In this document: piece by piece, positions 6,806 through 13,864 of the stretch
Layout of the letters: each line of letters begins with the position of its first letter
Numbering within the stretch: the first letter of the stretch is position 1
Assembly: GCA_958418815.1 (NCBI GenBank)
Contig: CATZGB010000055.1
Location: forward strand, 1-14,090
Origin: an uncultured Bacteroidales bacterium
Lineage (GTDB): Bacteria > Bacteroidota > Bacteroidia > Bacteroidales > Muribaculaceae
Length of the DNA: 14,090 nucleotides
Reading direction: 5' to 3'
Position numbers and translations under genes: made by a program
The notes under the pieces: model-generated
Told to the model about the DNA's origin: nothing
Databases searched by the model: none
Seen by the model: the letters and a program-made list of their open reading frames with translations, nothing else

Positions 6806-8290
6806 ATGACCCATACAAATCAAATGCAAAAACCATCTTTTGGCATCGGACTTGCTTTTTGCGGCATCCTTTTGTCCATAATCCTTGGCATTTCCTCAAT
6901 GCTGTATTACTCATCGGCCAAAAGTTCATATCAGTCTGAGATGAAGGAAACCGGCAAGGAGATGAGTTCAAAATTCATGAGTGCCGGACAAGACTACGCG
7001 TCAGACATCTATGGGATTGGCTCACAGGCCACCGACGACATAAGCAAAGGCACGGCTGATTTCGGCTCGTATATGGAACAGGGCGCGGACGCAGCAGACA
7101 CAGCTTTCTCCAAGGGACAACAGGCTATCTCTGACGGAGCCGAATCGATGACCAGGATTCAGGAGAAGTTCAAAAGAAATTTCATCATAATATCGATAAT
7201 CAACTATCTGGCCCTGCTGACTGCGTTGGTATCATGTGTGTATGGCATCATACAGATTCAGCGACTCTCAAAGTCAAGCGCCGGGGCCATTCCTGGCAAG
7301 ATTTTCTTGCAGCTGACATTCGGAGTCTTCGGCCTGGCCACACTCATCTCTGTAAGCTCTCCTATCGGACTCTCATACCGTTATATAATCGCCGACGACG
7401 AGGGTGAGACATTTACCAAACTGAGCTGCATAGCCGCGATGTTGCTATTTATCGCCGGATGGGTGTTATGGTTCATTGGCAACAAGAAACTTAACGGGGC
7501 TTATCCTCAATACAAGTCAGCCTACATCGGGGCATTGCTTTTATTCTGTTGCCTGGGAGCGTTTCCTGTGCCTGTGATACTGTTTCTGGCCGCATTCTAT
7601 TGCATAATAAAGGGGTGGATGACCGCAAACAGGCAAGGGCGAGACAACATGTCGACCGTGACCCAGGTCATCTCCTCCACTCAGACAGAAACTGCGTCTG
7701 TCGAGATGTCAGTCACGGCTCCAACGGCCAATGTCACAGAGCCGTCTCAGCCAAAGATTCAGGCAAACGCTCAGTCACGCACTCTGACAATCGTCATAGC
7801 GGTGGCCGCGGTCATCATCATCGGACTTCTTTGCGCCATTCTTTTCAAATCCGGCAACAATCAAGACCAGCCACAAAACCAGGTTGTCCCAGTCGAAGCC
7901 ATACAGACCGTTGATGAGCCGGAGAACCAGCCACAGGAATCCCCGGCGGCATCATCCACAGATGGTCATCTGGGATGTGGAGAATATGAGCTGCAGGGCA
8001 CTATCGCAGGCAAGAATGTGGAGGTCTCGTTTGAAATCAACGCATATGGCAATGTAAGCGGCGCATACAGGTACACATCGAGCAACTCTCGTGATATGAT
8101 CCGTCTTAACGGGTCTTATCTCGACTTTTCGAATGCTCTTGTAATTGATGAGTATTATGATGATGAACCCACAGGTGTATGGCATCTTTCATATGAGGGA
8201 GACAATCACCTGAAAGGGTCATTCATAAACGCCAAAGGAAACAGTTATCCCATCATGCTTGTCATCACAAGCCACACAAGTTACGAGTAA
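6806..8290 (+). CDS. Multi-pass inner-membrane protein with periplasmic C-terminal domain
   Basis: A 494-residue protein of unknown function. Likely membrane helices: 13-35, 126-150, 166-191, 205-225, 239-269 (possibly two) and 327-347. Between helices 1 and 2 lies a soluble Gly/Ala/Ser-rich region (38-124) with repeated helical pieces such as GSQATDDISKG and FSKGQQAISDGAESM, probably a coiled coil. Between 272 and 322 is a Thr/Ser/Gln-rich linker, and another Pro/Gln-rich linker follows the last helix (350-384). Residues 390-494 are a compact beta-rich domain (GEYELQGTIAGKNVEVSFEI and on) with a likely extracytoplasmic position. The gene has its own consensus promoter but lies in line with the three secreted-protein genes and ends at the cluster terminator, so I group it with them as the candidate inner-membrane component. 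I do not recognise the family. Confidence 0.75.
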   Translation: MTHTNQMQKPSFGIGLAFCGILLSIILGISSMLYYSSAKSSYQSEMKETGKEMSSKFMSAGQDYASDIYGIGSQATDDISKGTADFGSYMEQGADAADTAFSKGQQAISDGAESMTRIQEKFKRNFIIISIINYLALLTALVSCVYGIIQIQRLSKSSAGAIPGKIFLQLTFGVFGLATLISVSSPIGLSYRYIIADDEGETFTKLSCIAAMLLFIAGWVLWFIGNKKLNGAYPQYKSAYIGALLLFCCLGAFPVPVILFLAAFYCIIKGWMTANRQGRDNMSTVTQVISSTQTETASVEMSVTAPTANVTEPSQPKIQANAQSRTLTIVIAVAAVIIIGLLCAILFKSGNNQDQPQNQVVPVEAIQTVDEPENQPQESPAASSTDGHLGCGEYELQGTIAGKNVEVSFEINAYGNVSGAYRYTSSNSRDMIRLNGSYLDFSNALVIDEYYDDEPTGVWHLSYEGDNHLKGSFINAKGNSYPIMLVITSHTSYE

Positions 8291-8330
8291 TAATCCTCAA
8301 TCCAGCCATCACAGACTCATCAGACACGAC

Positions 8331-8380
8331 AGACGGCATCGGGACGCATTTTTCAGTCACGGTGCCGTCTGGGTGTTTTT
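8331..8380 (+). terminator. Rho-independent terminator of the envelope cluster
   Basis: AGACGGCATCG (8331-8341) pairs with CGGTGCCGTCT (8360-8370) over 11 positions, one of them G-T, with an 18-base loop. It is followed by GGGTG and a run of five T (8376-8380). It lies 40 bases after the stop at 8290. Confidence 0.7.
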
Positions 8381-8389
8381 GGGGAGGGG

Positions 8390-8512
8390 TCAGGCGGGGA
8401 TGAGCTGCCCTTTGGTGTCGAAGGTAAGTTGCCGCCCGTCGGCGAGGGTGACAGCGTAACCGACCCGGGGCACTTTCTTTATCCGGGTGATGACCGGGAG
8501 CGCGCCGAGGTG
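8390..8512 (-). pseudogene. Remnant of a PepSY-like protein gene (C-terminal tail)
   Basis: On the minus strand, between a stop read at 8513-8515 and the stop at 8390-8392, lies an open stretch of 40 codons without a start. It reads like the tail of the short secreted PepSY-like proteins of Bacteroidetes: ITRIKKVPRVGYAVTLADG, then RQLTFDTKGQLIPA, the pattern 'gYeVeL.nG..l.FD..G.l'. The upstream part cannot be followed in this frame; another frame is open just upstream (about 8516-8580), as expected after a frameshift. I read it as a decayed gene. The match is by pattern only. Confidence 0.45.
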
Positions 8513-8588
8513 TCACAATGCCCTGCTCACAACCATCCCTCAGCGGGAGCCACACCGCCTTGGGCGTGACAACTGTCTTATTTCCGCC

Positions 8589-8633
8589 AATCCAAACTAT
8601 TCCAATCTTGCAAACATTGGAATAGTTTGGATT
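8589..8633. repeat. Perfect 18-bp inverted repeat
   Basis: AATCCAAACTATTCCAAT (8589-8606) and ATTGGAATAGTTTGGATT (8616-8633) are exact inverted copies with a 9-base loop (8607-8615). There is no long T-run on either side, so it is not a typical terminator. It sits between a gene remnant and the antiporter gene, 74 bases before ATG 8707. Apart from this repeat and the remnant I see nothing coding in 8381-8706. Confidence 0.85.
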
Positions 8634-8706
8634 TGTGTCCTACATACCGCACATCAGCTGAACCCTATGCCAGGGCATATGTTCTTTATTAAAAAGCGCA
8701 TTAGGT

Positions 8707-9717
8707 ATGTTACTCGATATCCTGTTATTCCTCCTGGGACTGGCGCTGGTCGTGGCCGGCGGCAATTATCTTACTGACGGGGCAACGGTCATTGCCCGCA
8801 GGCTGCGTGTCTCGGGTCTGGTGATTGGCCTGACGGTGGTGGCTTTCGGCTCTTCCGCCCCCGACCTGGTGGTATGCCTGATGTCGACAATCCGGGGGCA
8901 TTCGCAGCTGGCCCTGGGCGATGTGGTCGGGGCAAATATATTCGACATCCTACTGGTGGTCGGGATTGTGGCCGTGATAAGGCCCGTCTCGATAACCGCC
9001 GACATGCAGTGGAAAGGATTGCCGATGGTCGCGCTCGCTTCGCTTGCCCTGTTTTTCTGCGGCGACGACAGGCTCTTCGACGGGGCCGCCACAGACAGCA
9101 TTGACCGTACCGACGGACTGATGTTGCTTCTCTTCTTCGCGATATTCATGGTCTACACCTTCGACTTGAGCCGACGGGCACCGGCAGCACCGGCAACCCC
9201 GGCAACCCCGAAAGCTCAGAAAGGGCAGGCCGACGGCGCACCCGTAAGCCGGCGCCAGCTCATCATCGCCACGGCAAGCGTGGTGGCGAGTCTCGCGGCA
9301 CTTTTCTTCGGTGGGGACTGGCTCGTCGACGGGGCTTCGGGAATCGCTCGCCGCGCAGGGCTCTCCGAGGGGTTGATAGGCCTGACAGTCGTGGGGTTCG
9401 GCGGCTCGGTGCCCGACCTCGTCACATCGGTTACGGCGGCCATAAAGCGACAGCCAGGACTTGCCTTGGGCAATGTGGTGGGCACATGTGTGTTCAATAT
9501 CTTTTTCGTCCTCGGCATATGCGCCACAGTCAGGCCGCTCGACACAGGCACAATCTCACTCTTCGATTTCTCCGCCCTTGTGGTCGGCTCCATCGCGGTA
9601 TGGGTGTTCGGCGCCATGACGGGCCCCAAGGTAATCAGCCGCCGCGAAGGCGTTGTCCTCATACTCCTCTACGCCATCTTCGCCACAAGGCTGGTTGTCG
9701 GCCTAATCAATCACTGA
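8707..9717 (+). CDS. CaCA-family calcium/sodium antiporter-like protein
   Basis: A 336-residue inner-membrane protein with the family's inverted duplication: half one has GGNYLTDGA (18-26), FGSSAPDL (47-54) and GDVVGANIFDI (71-81); half two has GGDWLVDGA (202-210), FGGSVPDL (231-238) and GNVVGTCVFNI (255-265). About ten membrane helices, split by a hydrophilic loop at 155-183 with a PATPATP repeat, fit the YrbG/NCX size. Such proteins exchange Ca2+ for Na+ or H+ across the inner membrane. The alpha-repeat motif is normally G-T-S-x-P-E; here both glutamates are aspartate (D53, D237), and the second GSN motif reads GTC, so ion preference may differ. ATG 8707 is preceded by no recognisable promoter box. 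The gene converges on the AspT-type gene. Confidence 0.88.
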   Translation: MLLDILLFLLGLALVVAGGNYLTDGATVIARRLRVSGLVIGLTVVAFGSSAPDLVVCLMSTIRGHSQLALGDVVGANIFDILLVVGIVAVIRPVSITADMQWKGLPMVALASLALFFCGDDRLFDGAATDSIDRTDGLMLLLFFAIFMVYTFDLSRRAPAAPATPATPKAQKGQADGAPVSRRQLIIATASVVASLAALFFGGDWLVDGASGIARRAGLSEGLIGLTVVGFGGSVPDLVTSVTAAIKRQPGLALGNVVGTCVFNIFFVLGICATVRPLDTGTISLFDFSALVVGSIAVWVFGAMTGPKVISRREGVVLILLYAIFATRLVVGLINH

Positions 9718-9754
9718 CCCGCGTCCATTGCTCCTTACGTTGGCCATATGCGAT

Positions 9755-9776
9755 GCCCCCACTGTCTTCTGGGGGC
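9755..9776. terminator. Possible shared terminator hairpin between convergent genes
   Basis: GCCCCCA (9755-9761) pairs with TGGGGGC (9770-9776) around an 8-base loop in the 73-base gap between two convergent genes. No T-run follows on either strand, so it is only a weak terminator candidate. Confidence 0.35.
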
Positions 9777-9790
9777 CGTGGGCTGAATGT

Positions 9791-11452
9791 TCAGACGAAG
9801 CAAAGCACCAGGAGCTGGACAATCACCACGCGGGCGAACATTGAAAGCGGGTAGGTCGTCGCGTAGGCCACGGGGGCGTCGTCGCCGGGTGTGATTTCGT
9901 TGGCGTAGGTCATCGACATGGGGTTGGCCATGGCTCCGCTGACCATGCCGGCGGCGGTACCGAAGTCGAGTCGCCACCAGCGCATCGCCGCGATGGTCAT
10001 CGCCAGCGACGGCAGCAGGGTGATGATGAAGCCGGCGGCAATCCACACCAGTCCGTCGGCGCGCATGATGGTCTCAAGGAATTTGCCGCCCGCGTCAAGG
10101 CCGAGGCAGGCAAGGAAGAGCGACAGGCCGATGCCGCGCAGCATCAGGTTGGCGCTGCGGGTGGTGTATGTGACCATATGGAACTGCGGGCCGAAGCGGC
10201 CTATGAGTATCCCCACCACGATGGGACCTCCGGCCAGGCCGAGTTTTATCGGCACCGATATGCCGGGGATTGAAATCGGTATCGACCCGACGATGAGCGA
10301 CAGCACCATGCCGATGAAGATGGCCGCGAGGTTGGGGTCTTTCAGGTCGGTGACGGAGTTGCCCACAAGCGCGCCGACCTTGTTGATGGATTCGGGTGAA
10401 CCGACGATTGTCAGGCGGTCGCCGAGCTGCAGCACCAGGTCGGGACGGGCAAGCAGGCGCACACCCGAACGCGACACTCGCGAGATGTTGACCGAGTAGT
10501 GCTTGCGCAGTTTCAGCGAACCGAGCCTGCGGCCATTCAGCTGGGGCTTGCTTATGGTGATGGTGCGCGAGACAAGATGCTTGTCGAGGGTGTCCCAGTT
10601 GATGTCGGGCTTGTTCCAGTCTCGCTGGCTGATTTCGCCGAACAGCACCGTCAGGCGCGACACCTCATCCTCGGTGGTGATCACCAGCACCCGGTCGCCG
10701 ATGCGCAGCACGTCGTCAGGCCCGGGTATCGACACCTCCTCGCCATGCCATATGCGCGACACCACGAAGTTTCTCGTGACGAGCTTGTTTATCTCGCGCA
10801 AGGTCAGCCCGTCGATTCCGGGGTTGGTGACATGAAACTCGGCCACGAACGTGTGGTCGGCCTCCCCTTGGTGGTGAGGCTCGTAGTCGGTCTTGCGGGC
10901 CACGAACTTCCTGACCAGCAGGAAGGCCAGTATCACTCCCACCACGCCGAGCGGATATGTCACGGCGCAGCTCAGGGCGGCTCCCTCGGCCGGAAGCCCG
11001 AGCTGGTTGATGGCCTGCTGGGCGGCGCCGAGCGAGGGGGTGTTGGTGGTGGCCCCGCTGAGGATGCCGACCATGTCGGTCATCGGGATGGCCAGCAGGT
11101 AGCTGAGGGAGATGGCGGTGGCCGTCCCGGCAAGCACAAGCCCCAGCCCCAGCATGTTGAGCTTTATCCCCCCGGTGCGGAACGAGCTGAAGAATCCCGG
11201 GCCCACCTTAAGGCCGAGCTCGTAGACAAACAGCATGAGGCCGAAGTCCTCGGCGTATTTCAATATCGCCGGGTCGATGGCCAGGCCGAAATGTCCGGCC
11301 ACGATTCCGGTGAAGAACACAAACGTGACCCCCAGCGAGATGCCGCAGACACGCAGCTTCCCCAGTCCAAGCCCGATGGCGATGATGACCGAGATGACAC
11401 ACACGGCCTGCAGGGCCGACTGCTCGAAAAACAGACTCTCAAACCAATTCAT
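9791..11452 (-). CDS. AspT/YidE/YbjL-type transporter with two RCK_C domains
   Basis: A 553-residue inner-membrane protein of the aspartate:alanine exchanger family. About five membrane helices (roughly 13-183) carry the conserved GILSGATTNTPSLGAAQQA (129-147). Two cytoplasmic TrkA-C/RCK_C domains follow, at about 200-270 (ending IGDRVLVITTEDEV) and 290-360 (LQLGDRLTIVGSPESI). A second membrane half (about 373-553) carries GTAAGMVSGAMANPMSMTYAN (498-518), the mirror of the first motif. The length is normal for the family. Known members exchange anions such as aspartate/alanine or succinate; the substrate here cannot be told. ATG 11452 gives the expected N-terminus. No clear promoter is visible upstream; TAAATTCG (minus strand, 11464-11457) is a poor match very near the start. 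Confidence 0.9.
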   Translation of the reverse strand: MNWFESLFFEQSALQAVCVISVIIAIGLGLGKLRVCGISLGVTFVFFTGIVAGHFGLAIDPAILKYAEDFGLMLFVYELGLKVGPGFFSSFRTGGIKLNMLGLGLVLAGTATAISLSYLLAIPMTDMVGILSGATTNTPSLGAAQQAINQLGLPAEGAALSCAVTYPLGVVGVILAFLLVRKFVARKTDYEPHHQGEADHTFVAEFHVTNPGIDGLTLREINKLVTRNFVVSRIWHGEEVSIPGPDDVLRIGDRVLVITTEDEVSRLTVLFGEISQRDWNKPDINWDTLDKHLVSRTITISKPQLNGRRLGSLKLRKHYSVNISRVSRSGVRLLARPDLVLQLGDRLTIVGSPESINKVGALVGNSVTDLKDPNLAAIFIGMVLSLIVGSIPISIPGISVPIKLGLAGGPIVVGILIGRFGPQFHMVTYTTRSANLMLRGIGLSLFLACLGLDAGGKFLETIMRADGLVWIAAGFIITLLPSLAMTIAAMRWWRLDFGTAAGMVSGAMANPMSMTYANEITPGDDAPVAYATTYPLSMFARVVIVQLLVLCFV

Positions 11453-11549
11453 ACCGCGAATTTACACATTATCTTCCTCATGCCTGCCTTCCACACACGA
11501 AAATTATGGATTCGTCGCCATTTTCTGCCGAAATTCAACCAATATCCCC

Positions 11550-11578
11550 TTGCCAATGTTTTAAATGGTGTATGTGTG
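11550..11578 (+). promoter_or_regulatory. Weak promoter candidate for the small barrel gene
   Basis: TTG (11550-11552) and TATGTGTG (11571-11578) resemble the -33 and -7 elements, but the -7 box has one mismatch to TAnnTTTG and the spacer is 18 bases. Transcription would start about 45 bases before ATG 11632. Confidence 0.3.
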
Positions 11579-11631
11579 GACAGCGTCACGGCTGCAAACA
11601 GTTCAACCTATAACCAAAAAACAAACGCGTT

Positions 11632-12171
11632 ATGAAGAAATTATTACTGATGGCAGTGATGGCTGTCGCAACGTTAGGCGCATCGGCAAGCGACTGGTAT
11701 GCCGGCGGCCAGGTGACATTCGGACGCACAACCGACTCGACAAGCGGTGTCAAGACCACACAGGTGACCGTCCTTCCTGAATTAGGCTACAACCTGAGCG
11801 AACGCTTCGCCGTCGGCTCCGTCCTCGGTGTCTCCTACCGCAAATCGGGCGGCAAGGAGAAGACCGTGTTCCAGATCAATCCCTATGCCCGCTACACCTA
11901 CCTCAAGGCCGGTAAGGTCAACCTGTTTGTGGATGGCTGCGTCGACCTCGGCATAGGGCGTGCCCACGGCGACACAGCCGTTGAATATGGCATCGGCCTC
12001 CGCCCGGGCGTCTCGCTTAACCTGACCGATCATTTCAGCCTCGTGGCCCACGTCGGTTTCCTCGGCTACCAGAGCGGCAACGACGCGGCCAAGCGCAACG
12101 GTTGCCCCGAGAACTGGGGCCTCAACCTCAACAGCAACAACCTGATGTTTGGTTTCTATTACAGCTTCTGA
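11632..12171 (+). CDS. Small outer-membrane beta-barrel protein
   Basis: A 179-residue protein with a signal peptide (MKKLLLMAVMAVATLGASAS, then DWYAGG). The mature part of about 159 residues alternates hydrophobic and polar residues in about eight strands, such as WYAGGQVTFGRT, VTVLPELGYNLS, FAVGSVLGVSYR, INPYARYTYLK, VNLFVDGCVDLGIG, GIGLRPGVSLNL, FSLVAHVGFLGYQ and NNLMFGFYYSF, and ends in Phe. This is the OmpA/OmpX-like outer-membrane barrel type (OMP_b-brl) common in Bacteroidetes. It stands alone between a divergent transporter gene and a strong terminator. Specific function unknown. Confidence 0.88.
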   Translation: MKKLLLMAVMAVATLGASASDWYAGGQVTFGRTTDSTSGVKTTQVTVLPELGYNLSERFAVGSVLGVSYRKSGGKEKTVFQINPYARYTYLKAGKVNLFVDGCVDLGIGRAHGDTAVEYGIGLRPGVSLNLTDHFSLVAHVGFLGYQSGNDAAKRNGCPENWGLNLNSNNLMFGFYYSF

Positions 12172-12192
12172 CATCTGGCCGCCAACAGCAAC

Positions 12193-12240
12193 CAAGGCGC
12201 TGCGTCTCAACCCCGACACGCAGCGCCTTGATTGTCTCCC
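12193..12240 (+). terminator. Strong terminator of the small barrel gene
   Basis: CAAGGCGCTGCGT (12193-12205) pairs perfectly with ACGCAGCGCCTTG (12218-12230), a 13-bp stem with a 12-base loop, followed by ATTGTCT. It begins 21 bases after the stop codon. From 12241 to about 12419 I see no gene, tRNA or repeat. Confidence 0.75.
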
Positions 12241-12419
12241 ATCCCCAGGCTTAATGATTATTAACCCGGCAGACACCTCTGTTGGAAACTCCCTCCCTGT
12301 TTGTCTTAAAAGGCTTACTCCCATTTTGCGCCGGTTGATTCTACAGCAAGCTACAAGGGTATGAAATTACTATTTTTTTAGAGCCACTGACGCATTTTTC
12401 ACGCTGCCTCACAAAAAGG

Positions 12420-12452
12420 CTTGGCAAATCACAAAAAAATTGTTTAACTTTG
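12420..12452 (+). promoter_or_regulatory. Strong Bacteroidetes promoter
   Basis: TTGG (12421-12424) as the -33 element and TAACTTTG (12445-12452) as an exact -7 box, 20 bases apart. Transcription would begin near 12459, some 270 bases before the next coding start, so the first product is a long non-coding leader or a separate RNA. Confidence 0.65.
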
Positions 12453-12458
12453 CAGAGT

Positions 12459-12690
12459 ACCGTTAAGGCGGTTCATAGTCAAAACACGAAAGCGGCTTAC
12501 CGATTCATATGTGTCTGAAGTGTGGAAGCTTAGAGACCAATGCAACGAAAAGTAGACCACCTCGCGTCGCACATCCATACGGCGCGCGAGGATTGTAATA
12601 CCAAAAGTTCAAGAAACATTTAAGGCTTCTTTCCCCACTTGTACACCTTTGAATTCTGACAGCGGCTTCCACGCTTTCGTCATTTTATCT
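12459..12690 (+). ncRNA. Candidate structured small RNA or long 5' leader
   Basis: About 230 bases without a credible ORF, behind a consensus promoter. Visible pairings: ACGAAAGCG (12486-12494) with CGCTTTCGT (12672-12680), closing nearly the whole RNA; GTGTGGAAGC (12520-12529) with GCTTCCACGC (12665-12674), ten positions with one G-U; a hairpin CCTCGCG (12560-12566) with CGCGAGG (12585-12591); AGTTCAAG with TTTGAATT (about 12608-12655); and a small 5' hairpin ACCG/CGGT (12459-12472). The first two share bases 12672-12674, so they either stack in shortened form or exclude each other. A T-rich stretch (CATTTTATCTCTTT) follows. It does not look like tmRNA, SRP RNA, RNase P RNA or a riboswitch I know; a 6S-type RNA is possible on size and closing stem only. 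Confidence 0.45.
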
Positions 12691-12713
12691 CTTTCCTCAG
12701 GGAAGCGGGAAAG
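12691..12713 (+). promoter_or_regulatory. Hairpin just upstream of the GTG start
   Basis: CTTTCC (12691-12696) pairs with GGAAAG (12708-12713), with 11 bases of loop. It lies 17 bases before the GTG at 12731 and contains the only purine-rich stretch near that start, so it could limit ribosome access. Confidence 0.35.
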
Positions 12714-12730
12714 GTTAAACAATTTCTCTT

Positions 12731-13225
12731 GTGGCAAAATATCGTATAATCGGTGAAGGAAATCATTTTCAAGACGATTGGGGACTCAACTCCATTGACG
12801 CGTGTGCCGTCCGCATAAACGGCAACGTCATAGAACGTCTCAGCAAATGCGGAACCTGGTTTCCGGCCTATAATGCAGGGCAGCCCATTGAAAAACTGCT
12901 ATGGGCTGAAAACGGATCAATTCATGCCGTACTGAAAAACGGTTCCATCAGAGAGCATGCGGCACATCTGCCCTCCACTCCCGGAAAAACCCCCATCCCC
13001 TGGGAATACAATGCCGGAGGAAGTGACAGAACCAGTGCCACATCCTCGTCATCTCGGCGCGGTTCCCAAAACAGTAAGTTTTTCGGCCCCGGATGGTGGT
13101 GGAAATGGCCTTTTAAACTCATCTGGGCAATTGTCAAATGGCCACTAAAAGTCCTCTGGACCCTTTTCTCATACATCTTTATCGCCCAGCTGATAGAAGC
13201 CATCTTCGGCAAGAAGCGCGTATGA
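12731..13225 (+). CDS. Small protein with Trp-rich C-terminal membrane segment, unknown function
   Basis: A 164-residue protein from GTG 12731; an in-frame TAA at 12716-12718 leaves no earlier start. No signal peptide. Residues 1-92 look like a small beta-rich cytoplasmic domain (KYRIIGEG, ACAVRINGNVIERL, WAENGSIHAVLKNGSIREH), with two copies of an NGSI turn (61-64, 70-73). Residues 93-116 are a Ser/Thr/Arg linker. Residues 117-158 are strongly hydrophobic and aromatic with interspersed lysines: seven Trp between 122 and 143 (WWWKW, IWAIVKW, KVLW), then FSYIFIAQLIEAIF, ending in KKRV. This may be one or two membrane helices or an amphipathic membrane-binding segment. It probably shares the 12459 transcript. 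I do not recognise the family. Confidence 0.7.
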   Translation: MAKYRIIGEGNHFQDDWGLNSIDACAVRINGNVIERLSKCGTWFPAYNAGQPIEKLLWAENGSIHAVLKNGSIREHAAHLPSTPGKTPIPWEYNAGGSDRTSATSSSSRRGSQNSKFFGPGWWWKWPFKLIWAIVKWPLKVLWTLFSYIFIAQLIEAIFGKKRV

Positions 13226-13360
13226 CATACGACAAGTGAAACAGGATGCCTATTTTTCATCTGGGTCTGGGGCCATACATCCACACGTTTTGTGCGACCT
13301 TACGTATGCCGCAGAATGCCAGGCGTACATAAACAGACATCATAACCATAAACCAACATT

Positions 13361-13855
13361 ATGAAACAATCCCATTTCTATCAAGTAGCCCTCATCTTTG
13401 CCTTCATCATGATGAGCCTCCCGTTCATAACAAATGCTCAAGAACGCAACGATCCTCCCGAAGGGTGGGAAGTCATGTACTTTAACATGGGGCAGGCCGA
13501 ATATTGCTCTACCTCTTTTGATGGAGGAAGTGACAATCTTCAGATTGATCTCTTCAAAGACGGCGCCTCTCTTAACATCACTTGCGGCAATGGCAATCCC
13601 AAAAGCTGTGATTTATTCATCGGCACAATGAAATTACCCTGCAACGCAAATGAATATGGAGAGCTCATAATCAACCTGAAAGACAATCGCGTTGTCGATA
13701 TGCTGGCTGCCGCACTCGCTGAAAATGGGCAAACCGCCGTCTTGAAATATGGCGACCAAACCAGTAAATTCGAGATGAGGAATCAAGCGGCTAAAAATAT
13801 GACAAAAGCCGTACAGTGGATACGAACCAATCCCATCGGCATGGAGTTGGAATAA
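13361..13855 (+). CDS. Small secreted protein, unknown function
   Basis: A 164-residue protein with a clear signal peptide (hydrophobic 7-22, cleavage probably after TNA at 26). The mature part of about 138 residues has four cysteines (49, 75, 83, 94), enough for two disulfide bonds in the periplasm. The first half looks beta-rich (LQIDLFKDGASLNI, LFIGTMKL, LIINLKDN) and a C-terminal helix covers about 141-155. There is no lipoprotein Cys. It starts 135 bases after the Trp-rich protein gene; a short stem (GTATGCC 13304-13310 with GGCGTAC 13322-13328) lies in between, and no consensus promoter is visible. A 13-bp terminator-like hairpin follows 63 bases after its stop. The family is not recognised. 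Confidence 0.72.
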   Translation: MKQSHFYQVALIFAFIMMSLPFITNAQERNDPPEGWEVMYFNMGQAEYCSTSFDGGSDNLQIDLFKDGASLNITCGNGNPKSCDLFIGTMKLPCNANEYGELIINLKDNRVVDMLAAALAENGQTAVLKYGDQTSKFEMRNQAAKNMTKAVQWIRTNPIGMELE

Positions 13856-13864
13856 AGACGAGGT

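Noticed and set aside
9178..9212. Short tandem repeat coding for Pro-Ala-Thr
   Set aside because: Only a few units, inside a hydrophilic loop of the antiporter; ordinary low-complexity linker.
10499..11635. A 378-codon open frame on the plus strand opposite the AspT-type transporter
   Set aside because: The protein is rich in Gly, His, Gln and Arg and has no recognisable fold, while the minus strand encodes a complete transporter with conserved motifs.
12376..12392. GCCACTG, reminiscent of a cobalamin riboswitch
   Set aside because: The other conserved parts (GGTG..AATTCC upstream, GGGAAGG downstream at the right distance) are missing, and no B12-related gene follows.
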